From Microcoleus sp. FACHB-68 (GTDB lineage Bacteria; Cyanobacteriota; Cyanobacteriia; Cyanobacteriales; Oscillatoriaceae), in NCBI RefSeq assembly GCF_014695715.1, contig NZ_JACJOT010000005.1:1-64000 (forward strand): a stretch of DNA of 64,000 nt, written 5' to 3'. A program made the translations under genes and the position numbers. Shown here piece by piece: positions 52,029-61,920 of this stretch; the first letter of the stretch is position 1; the number at the start of each line of letters is the position of its first letter. The notes beneath the pieces were generated by a model, which was given only the letters and a program-made list of their open reading frames with translations, ran no database searches and was not told where the DNA came from.

Positions 52029-54578
52029 TTAGCTTATTTGGCTGGGTTTATGAGTGGGTAAATCCACTGTAAAGCAAGTTTGACCGGGTTCACTCTTGAC
52101 TTGGATTGTACCTCCCATGCGTTCAGTCAGTTTCTGCACCACTGCAAGTCCTAAGCCAGTCCCGCCTTGCTGCCACCGATCGGCTTTGGGAATTCGGTAA
52201 AACTTCTTAAAAATGTTGTTTAATTCTTCTGGCGGAATTTCAGCACCTGAATTGGTGACGCTGAACTGCACTCGTTCGCCCACTGTCGCCACTTCTACAG
52301 TAATTTTCTCACCTGCCGGCGTGTACTTGCAGGCATTGGTCAGCAACTCTGCTAAAACTCGCTTCAGAATCGATGGATCGCCGAATAAATCTGGCAGATC
52401 GGGTGCCATTTTCAGTTGCAGAACTTGCTGACAGTTGCGAGTTTGATCTTCAAAAGGCTCAACGATTTGCGGGATCAGCCGTTGTAGCTGGATGATTGCC
52501 GGTGCCCAAGTTTGAGAACCGGCATCAAGTTGCTGTAACTCCAGCAAGTCATTGATCAAGTGAATTTCTCGCTCACATTCATTCCGCACAATTTGGAAGT
52601 AGCGGGCGAGTTTGCTGCGTTCTGCTTCCGGCTTGGTCAATTCTGCAAAAAAGCCTGTTTCCTGATTCAGCGAGATCGCGAGCATTTGAATCGCCATTTT
52701 CATATTCGATAAAGGCGTCCGCAATTCGTGAGAAACTGTACTCAAAAAGTCATCTTTCAGTTCATTAAGTTTAGCGAGTTCCGTTACTTGACTTTGTGCG
52801 GATTGATAAAGTCGAGCTTGTCGAAGTGCAATCGCGCAATGATGGGTCACGAGTTGCACTAAGCGAATTTCTAGATCGTTAAAATTATCCTCTGGCTGTT
52901 TGAATAACCACAAATCGCCGAGGACTTCATCGCCATGAGAAATGGGGCAGGCTAAGATGGCTGCGTTTTCTTGACTGTTATTGCTGCCGGCCTGACAAAA
53001 CTGAAATTCCTTGCCTTGAAGCAGCTGGCAGTAAACTTCGGGAAAGTCTGCCATTGGTCGGCTGCGTGGCGAAGACGGCGACGAAGTTGAGTGTTCGTGA
53101 CAAAGGGTAACCGTTGTTCTGTCGGCACTGTACACTGCACTGCTACACTCTTCAATGCCTAGCACCTCAGCCAGTTCTTGAACTGCTGTTTGCAAAATCT
53201 GAGTTTCATCAAGACTGTCGCAGGCTTTATCGGTGATGCGTTGCAGCATTGCTTCAAACTCCAGAACTTGTTGCAGCTTTTCGTTGAAGTCTTCAACTTG
53301 ACGTACTAAATCTGCATTGAGCTGCCGCACCTTCTCACACAGTCGCGATTGCTGGATCGCAATTTCTAATTGTGCCGTAACTGACGTCAGTAAATCAATT
53401 TCAAACGGTTGCCACTGCCGGCTGTTTTCGCACTGATGGGCAATTAGCAATCCCCACAATTTTGAAGGGGAAGTTGACGGTTGAGAATCTAGAGTTTTTT
53501 GTGCGTGGATTCCCAATTCTTCACCCACAAGCAGGGGGACAATTAACTGAGATTTGATCCCAAAGAATTCTAGAAGCTCAAGATGAGCCGGCTCCAAATT
53601 GACAGTGTTGGTATCGTCAATCGCTTGAAAGCGACCTCGCTGATACCGCCTCAGATACTGAGGACTAGAAAGGCAGGGTTCGCGGAGCGAAAATCCCAGC
53701 ATCGGTATCCAGCCCGACGCTAAAGATTCTACAACAATTGAACCGCTCCAGTCTTCCGCAAATCGGTAGATTAGCACGCGATCGGCTTGCAGCGCTTCTC
53801 TCACTTCTGAGGCAGCTGTGTTGAGCGTTTCCCAAAGGTTGGAAGAGTGCCGGATCTGCTGAGATATTGTCGCGCTCAGCCGTTCTTTTTGGGCTTGCCG
53901 GCGCACCACGGCTTCTAGCTGCTGGCGTTCCTTGGCTTTCTGTTGCAGCTGTTCCTCCGTCGCCTGCACAGACGAGATCAATTCGGTTTCTACCGCCTTA
54001 CGTTCAGCCAGCCGGTGTTCTAGCTCATTGACTTGATGCTGCGCCTGTTGGCATAAAACGGCTTGCCCGATGGCAACTGCCACCATGCTAGCTACTTCAC
54101 ACGCCCAGTGAATGTGTTCGGGAGTAAAGGCATCTGCAGTGTCTGCCCCGATGTTGAGGCAACCTAGGATCGGCGCTTTAGCGGGGCGAGAGCCTTCTGG
54201 ATGCCCAAGGATTGGTACGCTGAGATAGCAGCGCACGCCCTCTGCTTGCAAGGCTTGAAACGCTCTTGAAGGTTTGGAGAGGTTGAGGAGGTTTCCTGTC
54301 AGGTGAACTTCGCCTTGCCAAATCTCTGGGGTGAGTGCCAGGACTTCTAGTGGCAGGCGGGTTGCTTTTTCTCTGGGGGGTTCGCCGAGGGTGTAGGTGG
54401 CTAGGATGGTTGCTGCACCGGCTTCTCTATCGAACTTGACAAGACTGGCTTGCCGGCAGGGTAGGAGTTGCTGCAACTGGCTAAGCGCTAAACGCGCCAT
54501 GATTTGTAGGGAACGCGCCGGCTGCATCGATTGAGCAGTTTCTTGCTGGCTTTCTAAGTATTCTGCAGTGTACTGCAT
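52029..54578 (-). CDS. Multi-GAF sensor histidine kinase
   Basis: An 849-residue cytoplasmic kinase: GAF1 (about 22-175), coiled coil (about 180-235), GAF2 (about 245-410), coiled coil, GAF3 (about 440-590), HisKA with H617 in FLSTVSHELRTPLSNM, and a HATPase domain (ELLTNACKYTPAGEKI, GGTGLGLAVVQKL near 815). GAF2 is of the cyanobacteriochrome type by its YLRRYQRGRFQAI and LWGLLIAHQCENSRQW motifs, but the usual bilin-binding Cys-His is Ala331-His332. It retains a Cys in REPCL near residue 302. So it may not bind bilin. ATG at 54578. A CheY-like gene lies 1.1 kb upstream on the same strand. Confidence 0.9.
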   Translation of the reverse strand: MQYTAEYLESQQETAQSMQPARSLQIMARLALSQLQQLLPCRQASLVKFDREAGAATILATYTLGEPPREKATRLPLEVLALTPEIWQGEVHLTGNLLNLSKPSRAFQALQAEGVRCYLSVPILGHPEGSRPAKAPILGCLNIGADTADAFTPEHIHWACEVASMVAVAIGQAVLCQQAQHQVNELEHRLAERKAVETELISSVQATEEQLQQKAKERQQLEAVVRRQAQKERLSATISQQIRHSSNLWETLNTAASEVREALQADRVLIYRFAEDWSGSIVVESLASGWIPMLGFSLREPCLSSPQYLRRYQRGRFQAIDDTNTVNLEPAHLELLEFFGIKSQLIVPLLVGEELGIHAQKTLDSQPSTSPSKLWGLLIAHQCENSRQWQPFEIDLLTSVTAQLEIAIQQSRLCEKVRQLNADLVRQVEDFNEKLQQVLEFEAMLQRITDKACDSLDETQILQTAVQELAEVLGIEECSSAVYSADRTTVTLCHEHSTSSPSSPRSRPMADFPEVYCQLLQGKEFQFCQAGSNNSQENAAILACPISHGDEVLGDLWLFKQPEDNFNDLEIRLVQLVTHHCAIALRQARLYQSAQSQVTELAKLNELKDDFLSTVSHELRTPLSNMKMAIQMLAISLNQETGFFAELTKPEAERSKLARYFQIVRNECEREIHLINDLLELQQLDAGSQTWAPAIIQLQRLIPQIVEPFEDQTRNCQQVLQLKMAPDLPDLFGDPSILKRVLAELLTNACKYTPAGEKITVEVATVGERVQFSVTNSGAEIPPEELNNIFKKFYRIPKADRWQQGGTGLGLAVVQKLTERMGGTIQVKSEPGQTCFTVDLPTHKPSQIS

Positions 54579-54897
54579 TGATCTCTCCTTGATTATGTTT
54601 GTGCCGGTTTTTTCACGGCTTGCTCAGCCTCAACTGCCTATCTTTTTCCCCTACTTTTATCCTGAATTTTCTTGCCTTATATTAAAATTTCAGCCCATTC
54701 AATTCAGTCGCTTTTTTGATGTTTATTTTTCAGGGTGACCACGAGGTTGAGCGATTTTTTTCTAAAAAATTGTCTGTCTCGCTCGAATATGTATATTCCA
54801 GCAAGATTCATGACTATTTTTTTTAGTATTCCCCTTTTGCAATTCGATCTATCTAGTGGCTGTTTATTTTATTTATTTATTTATTTATTTAATAGAG
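54579..54897. other. AT-rich intergenic region with TTTA tandem repeat
   Basis: About 320 bases between the kinase start and the 51-residue gene. A run of ATTT/TTTA repeats (about 54867-54891) is just past the small gene's stop. A 72-codon plus-strand frame here is AT-driven and is not called. Confidence 0.55.
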
Positions 54898-55053
54898 TCA
54901 GGGCAAATGGCTCAGGACATACGCTGTTAACTCCTGGTGCCAGTGAGACGTGATAAAATCTTTTTGATAAACACAGTTCGTATAACTTTCCAACACTTTT
55001 TCCGCGTCTTCAGTCACGACGGGAGCTAGTAAACTTATCACTTCTTTGTTCAT
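54898..55053 (-). CDS. 51-residue protein, unknown
   Basis: A product MNKEVISLLAPVVTEDAEKV… to …ELTAYVLSHLP, all helical in appearance, with a well-placed TAGGAG site seven bases before the ATG at 55053. Stop TGA at 54898-54900. Too short for usual ORF lists, and composition and start signals look genuine. No family recognised. It precedes the kinase gene on the same strand. Confidence 0.65.
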   Translation of the reverse strand: MNKEVISLLAPVVTEDAEKVLESYTNCVYQKDFITSHWHQELTAYVLSHLP

Positions 55054-55656
55054 TCCTCAACTCCTAATCTATAAAAAACTCGTCACTATTACTAAGTTGC
55101 TTAAAGTTAATCAATTTTTCATTGATGTGTTGCAGCTTCGCTTACATTTCTTAAAAATTTTGAGAGTGAAACTTGATTTCAGGTTTCTACAGTGAATCCG
55201 TTAAACCAAGCGGATAATGAGAACGGATAAATCAATGTTTGCTAAGGGTTTCTTAACTTTAAGTAACCCTTAACAAGCTTATCCGAGGTTAAACTGTGAT
55301 AAATGTTTGGTGGTAAACTTTAATCTCACAGATACACATGAAACCTGTAGGCAGTCATTTGTTGAAACGTGAGAGCGACTGAGAGCCGGTTTCTCACCTC
55401 CGAATTAGTGGGTTCATGCTCAGAAGAGACTTTACCTACTCTCTTGAGCGTAGCTAGCAAATGTGAAGAAGTCGTGAAGAGAGAGCCGGTTTTTGCAAAG
55501 AATTCGTTTCCATGCCCCAAGTGGGGCAAATAAAGCACGGAAAAACAACCGCTTTACTTGACATTTGCGCGGTAATATGTTTGTAAAATTATGCGAAGGA
55601 GCCGGTGTTTATCCCTGCCGGCGAAAACACAAATCAACGGAAGTCAGTGCAGCCTC
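55054..55656. other. Intergenic region
   Basis: About 600 bases. It has TAAGGGTT/AACCCTTA inverted arms near 55243-55272 and AT-rich promoter-like DNA. A 70-codon minus-strand frame (55326-55538) lacks start signals and is not called. Confidence 0.5.
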
Positions 55657-56037
55657 TTAAAAACTCCAGTGCAATACTTGAGCCACTTGATTCGCGAGGT
55701 TCATCGGATCGAACGGCTTGGCAATGACTCCCGCAACGCCTAATTCAGCAAATCGCCGCTGATCGGTTGCCTGTACCTTGGCAGTTAACAGAATCACAGG
55801 AATTTGCTGGATTGCCTTGCTCAGCTGCATTTTAGCAAAGGTAGCAGGGCCATCCATATCAGGCATCATGACATCGAGAAGGATGGCATCAGGCTGTTCA
55901 GTTTCAGCCTTAGCAATTCCCTCACTGCCTGAACCGGCTGTGATAACTTCCCACCCGCCTACCATCTCCAAACTGAGTTGAGCGACTTCGCGAATATCTT
56001 CCTCATCATCAATGACCAAGATGCGCTTGGCTGCCAC
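55657..56037 (-). CDS. Single-domain CheY-like response regulator
   Basis: A 126-residue receiver with no output domain. D55 in ILLDVMMPD is the phosphate acceptor, with acidic pair D10-D11/E12, T85 in VILLTAKV and K107 in VIAKPFDP. GTG start at 56037. It is likely phosphorylated by a partner kinase; the multi-GAF kinase is the nearest candidate, which is inference. Confidence 0.92.
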   Translation of the reverse strand: MAAKRILVIDDEEDIREVAQLSLEMVGGWEVITAGSGSEGIAKAETEQPDAILLDVMMPDMDGPATFAKMQLSKAIQQIPVILLTAKVQATDQRRFAELGVAGVIAKPFDPMNLANQVAQVLHWSF

Positions 56038-56486
56038 GATTTTCGTCTTCCTCCATACGTTGAACGCTCAGCCTAGGCTGCGTCTTGAAATTACCAGTCA
56101 AATTTTACCGGCGATTTGGGGCAATCGCTCACGAATAGGCTGCGTTTTTTTCCTGAGTGCTTGTGCCCAAACTTGTTTGTGTTTTGACGACTATACAGTG
56201 GTAGAGTGCTCACTGGCTGATCTGTAGAAACACAGTTGCCACAATTAGTGCTGCTTGAACTCTATTAACAAGGGTACGATATTTCAGGATAACGCTTTTT
56301 CAATGCACAACTTACTACAGCATCACCTTGTTTAAGTTATCGTTGCCATAAAAAATTATCATTAAACACAACGCTAGCTTTTAACAGATTCTAAAGCTGG
56401 ATTGGCTTACGGCTCTGGTTTAAGTCAGGAAATAACGGTTAGCAGCTATTTAAAATGTGCGTTAGCTCATAAAAAAATTATCTAGC
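56038..56486. other. Divergent intergenic region
   Basis: About 450 bases between the divergent receiver and flippase-like genes. Both promoters should be here. No hairpin or gene stood out. Confidence 0.5.
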
Positions 56487-57527
56487 ATGGGGCAACAACC
56501 TTTTCGTCAAATTCTCAAGCGAGTGCAGTTAATTAAATCGCAACTGAAGCCCTATTTGCGCTGGGTGATTTTGGGCGGAACGCTGTTTTTCTTGGCGAAA
56601 ACGCTTAAGGACAACTGGCAGGAAGTTGCCGCTATTGAGATTGCCGGCCCGCAATTAGCCGGTTTGGCAACTGCATTAGGCATCACTCTCCTTGCTCACA
56701 TTTGGTCTGGATGGGTTTGGACTGCGATTCTGCGGGAGTTCAAGCAGCCGGTGCCGATACTGTGGGGTGTTCGAGTTTACCTGAAAACAAACATCGCTAA
56801 GTATTTACCCGGAAATGTTTGGCACTTTTACGGTCGTATTTTAGCCGTCACCGGCATGGGAATCTCCCCAGATGTCGCAACCTTAAGCGTGCTAATCGAG
56901 CCGGTGTTGATGGCTGCAGCCGCCTTAGCGATCGCCTTAACCGGCAGTTTCTTCACAGAGCGCGGCGGACTGTGGCAATATGCCTGGATTACCTTGCCGT
57001 TTGTACTGATAGTGATTCACCCCCGGATTTTAAATCCCGTGATGCAATCGCTGAGACGTTTGAAGCAAAAAGCGCTGGGTAGCCAGTCACAGTCAGATGG
57101 GGATGTATTCAAAATTGAGCGATACCCCTTCTGGTTGCTGATGGGAGAGATGGGGTTTCTTGGACTGCGTGGCGCGGGATTCTTCTTAACCCTGCTAGCG
57201 ATCGCGCCGGCAGAAGTTCAAGATTTGGCATTTGTGCGTCTGCCAATGCTATTGGGAGCTTTTAGTTTGGCGTGGCTATTGGGACTGGTTGTGCCGGGAG
57301 CACCGGGGGGAATAGGCGTGTTTGAAGCGACTGTGACGGTGCTTTTAAAAGGTCAATTTTCTGCCGGCCTAATTTTAAGTGCTGTTGCATTTTACCGGCT
57401 GATCAGTGTTTTAGCAGAAGTTGCCGGTGCTTTTCTAGGTTGGGTGGATTTCGCTCAAGCCTGCCGGTGGGTTAATCGTTATCTACACCCAAAAAATCTA
57501 TCAAATCAGCATAAATCGAAAAAATAA
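56487..57527 (+). CDS. Flippase-like (LPG synthase TM / UPF0104) membrane protein
   Basis: A 346-residue polytopic protein with about seven to eight helices. The region YLKTNIAKYLPGNVWHFYGR near 98-117 and the late VVPGAPGGIGVFEATVTVLL near 268-287 are typical of the lysylphosphatidylglycerol-synthase transmembrane family. Members move lipids or lipid-linked sugars; the substrate is unknown. ATG at 56487. Confidence 0.88.
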   Translation: MGQQPFRQILKRVQLIKSQLKPYLRWVILGGTLFFLAKTLKDNWQEVAAIEIAGPQLAGLATALGITLLAHIWSGWVWTAILREFKQPVPILWGVRVYLKTNIAKYLPGNVWHFYGRILAVTGMGISPDVATLSVLIEPVLMAAAALAIALTGSFFTERGGLWQYAWITLPFVLIVIHPRILNPVMQSLRRLKQKALGSQSQSDGDVFKIERYPFWLLMGEMGFLGLRGAGFFLTLLAIAPAEVQDLAFVRLPMLLGAFSLAWLLGLVVPGAPGGIGVFEATVTVLLKGQFSAGLILSAVAFYRLISVLAEVAGAFLGWVDFAQACRWVNRYLHPKNLSNQHKSKK

Positions 57528-57568
57528 TCCGTAAAACAGGCAAATTATCTAACAATCAACCTCTTATT

Positions 57569-59032
57569 TTACTGGGCAAAAATTTCTTCTACTTCCACCG
57601 CAAACGGATTGAAATCCATGTCTGAATTGCTGCCGGTGGTGTCAAAAGGATTTACATACCCACCTGAGTTGCCGGTAAGAGGTACAGCCGTATTTGAATC
57701 AGCTTCTACATGACTTTCCTTTTTCGCCATTAGCTGTGAAAACACGCGATAAGCATCTAGATTAATGGCCGAACTATCTCCTTTGATGCCATTCTTCATC
57801 TTAAGCAAGTTGTACTGCACGTTATCATCATAAATTACAAAAGTAATCTTCAAAATTTCCAGAAAATTCACCACCCACTGACATTCTTCTTCTGGGTAAT
57901 TCAAATAATATTGAATCAGATCCGCTAGACACCCTTCCAGGTAAGTCCGAACCGGCTTGCAAATTAAGACAACCTTGAGCAAAATAATTACTAAGGTAAT
58001 TGGATGACCTTGAGAGAGTAGTAAAACAAACAGTGAGGACGGATTCTTATGGTTTTCTGTCGTCAAAAATTCCACAACTCGCTTACAGGTTCTGAGCATA
58101 ATTGCATCATTGAGGGGTTCCTCGTTATGCTCTTCATAGATCGGCTTGAGCTTTTTAGATAATTTAATATTAAGCGCTTCCACACAATCTTTATTGTCTA
58201 CGGAGTAAATTAAATATTTTTGCAGACTTTGCTTAAAATCTTCAAACCTCAATTCTTTCGTTTGCTCTAGAAAAATATTCGCAAGGTTTCCATAGCTAAA
58301 TTGCCCACGTTTAGCCACAATTAGCTTAATCAGCTTTAAAACTTCATCTCCTAAGCCGGTTGGGTTCTTAGGGTTCTCATTTCGATAAAGTGGGGAATTA
58401 GAACGCGCGGTATACATAGCCAAATCGAACTTAAACCGCTCTTTTATCTGTTGCGCTCGAATTCTGGCAGCTTCTCTCTGTTCGGGTGAATTTTTTATGT
58501 TGATGTATTGATGTACCAACAGATACGAAGTATAGCGGTCACTCCAATGCTTTTCTTCAGCTTCTTCATACCGAGAGGCAAATAGCTTTAACTCATCATA
58601 ATCTTTGCTTCTGATGAAATTTTCTAGCCACTCTCTCAGCCGATTTAAAGTCATGGATGAAGTATGTTCCTGAATGGCGGAATCAGAAAACACCTCCATC
58701 ACTAACTGCTGAATTGCCTGATGGTTCCTCTCGGCAGCCCAATTGTTGATCAGAATATAACAAGACCGTTTTATGGTATTGACAAACTCTTCTTCATCGT
58801 TAGTAATAATAATTTCATAAAAAGCTTGGATGACCTCTGGATTAGACGCAGCTAAAAGATGAATAAATAATTTTTTAAACTCTAATAAAACCTGATCAGA
58901 TGATTCTTGTCTGACAAGATCCAGCCAAAATCGGTAGACTTTATCCTGAGCCTTTTGAATAAGTTTTCTTTGTTCTGTCACTTGTAAAGATGTCTCATTC
59001 TGAATTGCAGTGCTGACAAAATTTCTGACCAT
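57569..59032 (-). CDS. Conserved cyanobacterial protein, helical, unknown
   Basis: A 487-residue soluble, all-helical looking protein from ATG at 59032 (MVRNFVSTAIQNETSLQVTE). Repeated Trp/Tyr/Leu-rich helices such as VYRFWLDLVRQESSDQVLLE and WVVNFLEILKITFVIYD resemble a helical-repeat scaffold. The last 50 residues are acidic and Gly/Asn-rich. No catalytic motif. It lies 42 bases from the convergent flippase-like gene. I do not recognise a named family. Confidence 0.72.
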   Translation of the reverse strand: MVRNFVSTAIQNETSLQVTEQRKLIQKAQDKVYRFWLDLVRQESSDQVLLEFKKLFIHLLAASNPEVIQAFYEIIITNDEEEFVNTIKRSCYILINNWAAERNHQAIQQLVMEVFSDSAIQEHTSSMTLNRLREWLENFIRSKDYDELKLFASRYEEAEEKHWSDRYTSYLLVHQYINIKNSPEQREAARIRAQQIKERFKFDLAMYTARSNSPLYRNENPKNPTGLGDEVLKLIKLIVAKRGQFSYGNLANIFLEQTKELRFEDFKQSLQKYLIYSVDNKDCVEALNIKLSKKLKPIYEEHNEEPLNDAIMLRTCKRVVEFLTTENHKNPSSLFVLLLSQGHPITLVIILLKVVLICKPVRTYLEGCLADLIQYYLNYPEEECQWVVNFLEILKITFVIYDDNVQYNLLKMKNGIKGDSSAINLDAYRVFSQLMAKKESHVEADSNTAVPLTGNSGGYVNPFDTTGSNSDMDFNPFAVEVEEIFAQ

Positions 59033-59795
59033 TGGTAGACTCTCCCTGAAATTTAAACATGAACCCTAATTTAAAAAAAAGTTTACTTCTTACAAATCTC
59101 GTAAAAAAGAATAATTGCCTTATGACAACAATTTTAAACTTGATGAGCGTTTTGCAATTATTGTGTGCGGCTTAGGCATTTCTATTTTTACATTCATCGT
59201 TGCCTAATAAAACCTGTCTTCAGAAGGAACTGACAATATCTGGAAAAATTCACTTTTGAGGATGAATTATTTCGTTAATTGCGAATTGGGTTAAAAAAAA
59301 TGCACCAGATAATTTTTAAAAGGAGGTGTCATGATAGAAAAACGTGGCTGTTTGCGATGAAAATCTTTCCAGTCTGTGAAACTTATCAACTGCGGCTGGA
59401 AAACGCCGGCAACAGAAGGCGGGATGATGCTGGAAGCACCCTTAAGGTTCCTTGTAGTTAGCTTGAGAACAACTTGTGTGGGCATCTGAACTTTAAGAAC
59501 AGTTTGTTCATCCATAGTATGCGTTATTTTACAGTCAAGCTGGGTGATTGAAGCTGAAAGAAAATGTGACAATTTTTACCGCGATAAGTGACTTCAATCA
59601 CTCTGCGGATCGCTTCTGCCTTGGCCCCTGAATGTGTGCAGACAGGGGTATATGGCCCATGCTTGCCACAACCGGCAGGTGGGAGACATCCAATGCCGGC
59701 ACCCACCCTTACACAGTTACAACCAGTTAATTAGCACCCCTGACATCCATTAACTCTCACCGGCACTCCCTATTCACGGGAACCGACAAAAGTTT
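59033..59795. other. Intergenic region with candidate coupled peptides
   Basis: About 760 bases. The only gene-like signal is a strong ribosome-binding site at 59319-59328 with two overlapping short ORFs (59331-59461). The rest is AT-rich on the left and GCCGG-containing on the right. A 93-codon minus-strand frame (59291-59572) lacks start signals and lies antisense to it. Confidence 0.5.
59331..59461 (+). CDS. Two coupled short ORFs behind an ideal ribosome-binding site
   Basis: AAAGGAGGTG at 59319-59328 is nearly fully complementary to the 16S anti-SD, rare in this window. Behind it ATG at 59331 opens nine codons (MIEKRGCLR, stop 59358-59360). Its stop overlaps a second ATG (ATGA at 59357-59360) opening 34 codons to 59461 (MKIFPVCETYQLRLENAGNR…). 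This looks like a leader peptide with coupled reading, or chance. No family is recognised. Confidence 0.35.
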
Positions 59796-60536
59796 TTACC
59801 AAAAACTCATCAAGTCTCGCTGACCCCACACCATCAACGCACCAGAAATTGCCATTGTAGCAAGAACGACCTGCCGAAACTGTTGCTCGCTCATTTTGCT
59901 AAGAACGTACTGACCGAGGTAGTTTGCCGGCGCTGCTGCTAACCCAATCACCAAACCATATCCAAGATACTCTGGAGTCAAAGCGCCTAAAGCTGCATAA
60001 GTTACCATTTTGGCAATATGAACAACCACCACATTGGTCGATTTTGTGGCGATCATCTCTTCTTTGACCAAGCCATAGTTCAGGTAAAGCGGATTCATCA
60101 CCGGCCCGCTACTTCCAATAATTCCAGAAACAAACGCATATACTAAGCCGGCGGGTAAGAAATGCCACGATCTGACGGTAAAAATACGTTCTTTTTTGCC
60201 AAAACCGAAGCTAAAAACCGTAATCACCAAAAACAGGCCGATTAACAGTTGCAGCCAATCGAGATGGATTTTGGTAAAAGCATACGCGCCGGCAACCGCC
60301 CCAACAATCGCACCCGGTAAATACCAAAACGTCACAACCCAGTTGATATGCCGCCAAAACAGAAAAATCCGTTGGGAGTTTCCCAGCAGCATTCCCGTTG
60401 TGAGGGTTGGCGCTAAGGCTTGGGAACCCAAGAGAAAATTAACCAGCGGAATCAGCACCAAAGGACTGCCACCACCAGCCAAGGTGCTGATGAACCAAGA
60501 AGCGAAACTGACTAAAGCCAGGAAAAGAACGGGCAT
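59796..60536 (-). CDS. TauE/SafE-family anion exporter
   Basis: About 246 residues from the inner ATG at 60536 (MPVLFLALVSFASWFISTLA). The sulfite-exporter family marks are AGGGSPLVLIPLVNFLLG near residues 20-37 and a GSSGPVMNPLYLNYGLV near 145-161. Eight or so membrane helices. The longer frame to 60713 is not used since the extra residues are polar and unlike the family. Exported ion unknown. Confidence 0.87.
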   Translation of the reverse strand: MPVLFLALVSFASWFISTLAGGGSPLVLIPLVNFLLGSQALAPTLTTGMLLGNSQRIFLFWRHINWVVTFWYLPGAIVGAVAGAYAFTKIHLDWLQLLIGLFLVITVFSFGFGKKERIFTVRSWHFLPAGLVYAFVSGIIGSSGPVMNPLYLNYGLVKEEMIATKSTNVVVVHIAKMVTYAALGALTPEYLGYGLVIGLAAAPANYLGQYVLSKMSEQQFRQVVLATMAISGALMVWGQRDLMSFW

Positions 60537-60768
60537 GGGCGCGTTAGCAGGAAAGGTTAAATATTGGTTAATTGTCGCACTTTTACCTATTTTGGGAAGG
60601 GTGGCAGTGGCGTTCCGGATTTGCCGGAAATGGGGCTGAATCAACAGGGAATTGTGCTGTACCTGTTGATTGCAGGCGATCCTACACTTGAGTGCTCGCC
60701 TTGTAGGCTGCACTCTTTAGACGGTGTCTGAGATAATCACAAGAAATAAAACCTTGTGGTGTAAGCGA

Positions 60769-61920
60769 GTGAATAACATTCCCCCTCTTGACCTAGCCCA
60801 ACAGTACGAAACCATCAGTGAAGAAGTCAGTAAAGCTGTCTTAGGGGTACTCGCCTCTGGCCGTTACATTGGCGGACCGTTGGTGGAAGGTTTTGAGCAG
60901 CAGTTTGCCGCCTATGTGGGTGTGTCTGAATGTGTGGCGTGCAACTCTGGTACAGATGCCCTCTATCTGGCCCTGAAAGCTCTAAAAATCGGCCCTGGGG
61001 ATGAGGTGATTACAACGCCTTTCACATTTTTTGCCACGGCTGAGGTCATCAGTGACGCCGGCGCGACGCCGGTGTTTGTGGATATTGACCCGCAAACTTA
61101 CAACCTTGATCTCAATCAGCTTTCAGCCGCGATCACCGGCAAGACGCGGGCGATTGTGCCGGTACACTTGTTTGGGCAGCCGGTGAATATGACTGAATTG
61201 ATGGAAATTGCCCAGCATCACGGGTTGGCAGTGATTGAAGACTGTGCTCAAGCCACCGGCGCTGAATGGGCAGGCCAAAAAGTTGGTAGCATTGGTCATA
61301 TTGGTTGCTTCAGTTTCTTTCCCACCAAAAATCTGGGTGCTTGTGGCGATGGTGGCGCACTGACAACCAACGATCCTCAAATCGCCGCTGAAGTTCGGGC
61401 GCTGAAGGAACACGGCCAGAAAAGGCGCTACTATTACGAAGAAATTGGCATGAACAGCCGGCTTGATACTATACAAGCTGCAATTCTTCAAATTAAGCTG
61501 CGCTATCTTGATAATTGGAATAACCAGCGTCGAGCGGTTGCGGCGCTTTATGACCAACTGTTGAGTCCGATTCCCAGCATCATTCGCCCTCTAGAACTGT
61601 CTGAGGGGCGCGGAGTTTGGAATCAGTACACCATTCGCATCCCTCAAGCGTCGCCAACGGGTGCCGGTCGCGACCACGTGCGAGAGCGACTACAGCAGTT
61701 GGGCGTTAGTTCAATGGTCTATTATCCCCTGCCTTTGCATCTGCAACCAGTTTACAAAGAATTGGGTTATCAGGCCGGCCAGCTGCCGGTGAGCGAACAG
61801 GTTGCGACAGAGGTCTTATCCTTGCCGATGTTCCCAGAACTTTCACCGGCACAGCAAACTCAGGTCGTCTACAGCCTTAAAGATTGCTTGACACCGCCGG
61901 CAGAAAGTGCAGGCGCGTGA
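60769..61920 (+). CDS. DegT/DnrJ/EryC1/StrS sugar aminotransferase
   Basis: About 383 residues from GTG at 60769 (MNNIPPLDLAQQYETISEEV); the frame opens at 60724. It is a PLP enzyme that aminates keto-sugars in polysaccharide or antibiotic pathways. PLP motifs: VACNSGTDALYLAL near 50-63, VIEDCAQATGAEW near 158-170, and the Lys in SFFPTKNLGACGDGG near 185-199. C-terminal RDHVRERLQQLGVSSMVYYP is typical. The sugar is unknown. Confidence 0.93.
   Translation: MNNIPPLDLAQQYETISEEVSKAVLGVLASGRYIGGPLVEGFEQQFAAYVGVSECVACNSGTDALYLALKALKIGPGDEVITTPFTFFATAEVISDAGATPVFVDIDPQTYNLDLNQLSAAITGKTRAIVPVHLFGQPVNMTELMEIAQHHGLAVIEDCAQATGAEWAGQKVGSIGHIGCFSFFPTKNLGACGDGGALTTNDPQIAAEVRALKEHGQKRRYYYEEIGMNSRLDTIQAAILQIKLRYLDNWNNQRRAVAALYDQLLSPIPSIIRPLELSEGRGVWNQYTIRIPQASPTGAGRDHVRERLQQLGVSSMVYYPLPLHLQPVYKELGYQAGQLPVSEQVATEVLSLPMFPELSPAQQTQVVYSLKDCLTPPAESAGA

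Noticed and set aside
55326-55538. 70-codon minus-strand ORF before the CheY-like gene
   Set aside because: No ribosome-binding site and no protein-like pattern.
59291-59572. 93-codon minus-strand ORF
   Set aside because: No start signal and it lies antisense to a better supported short ORF pair; no family.
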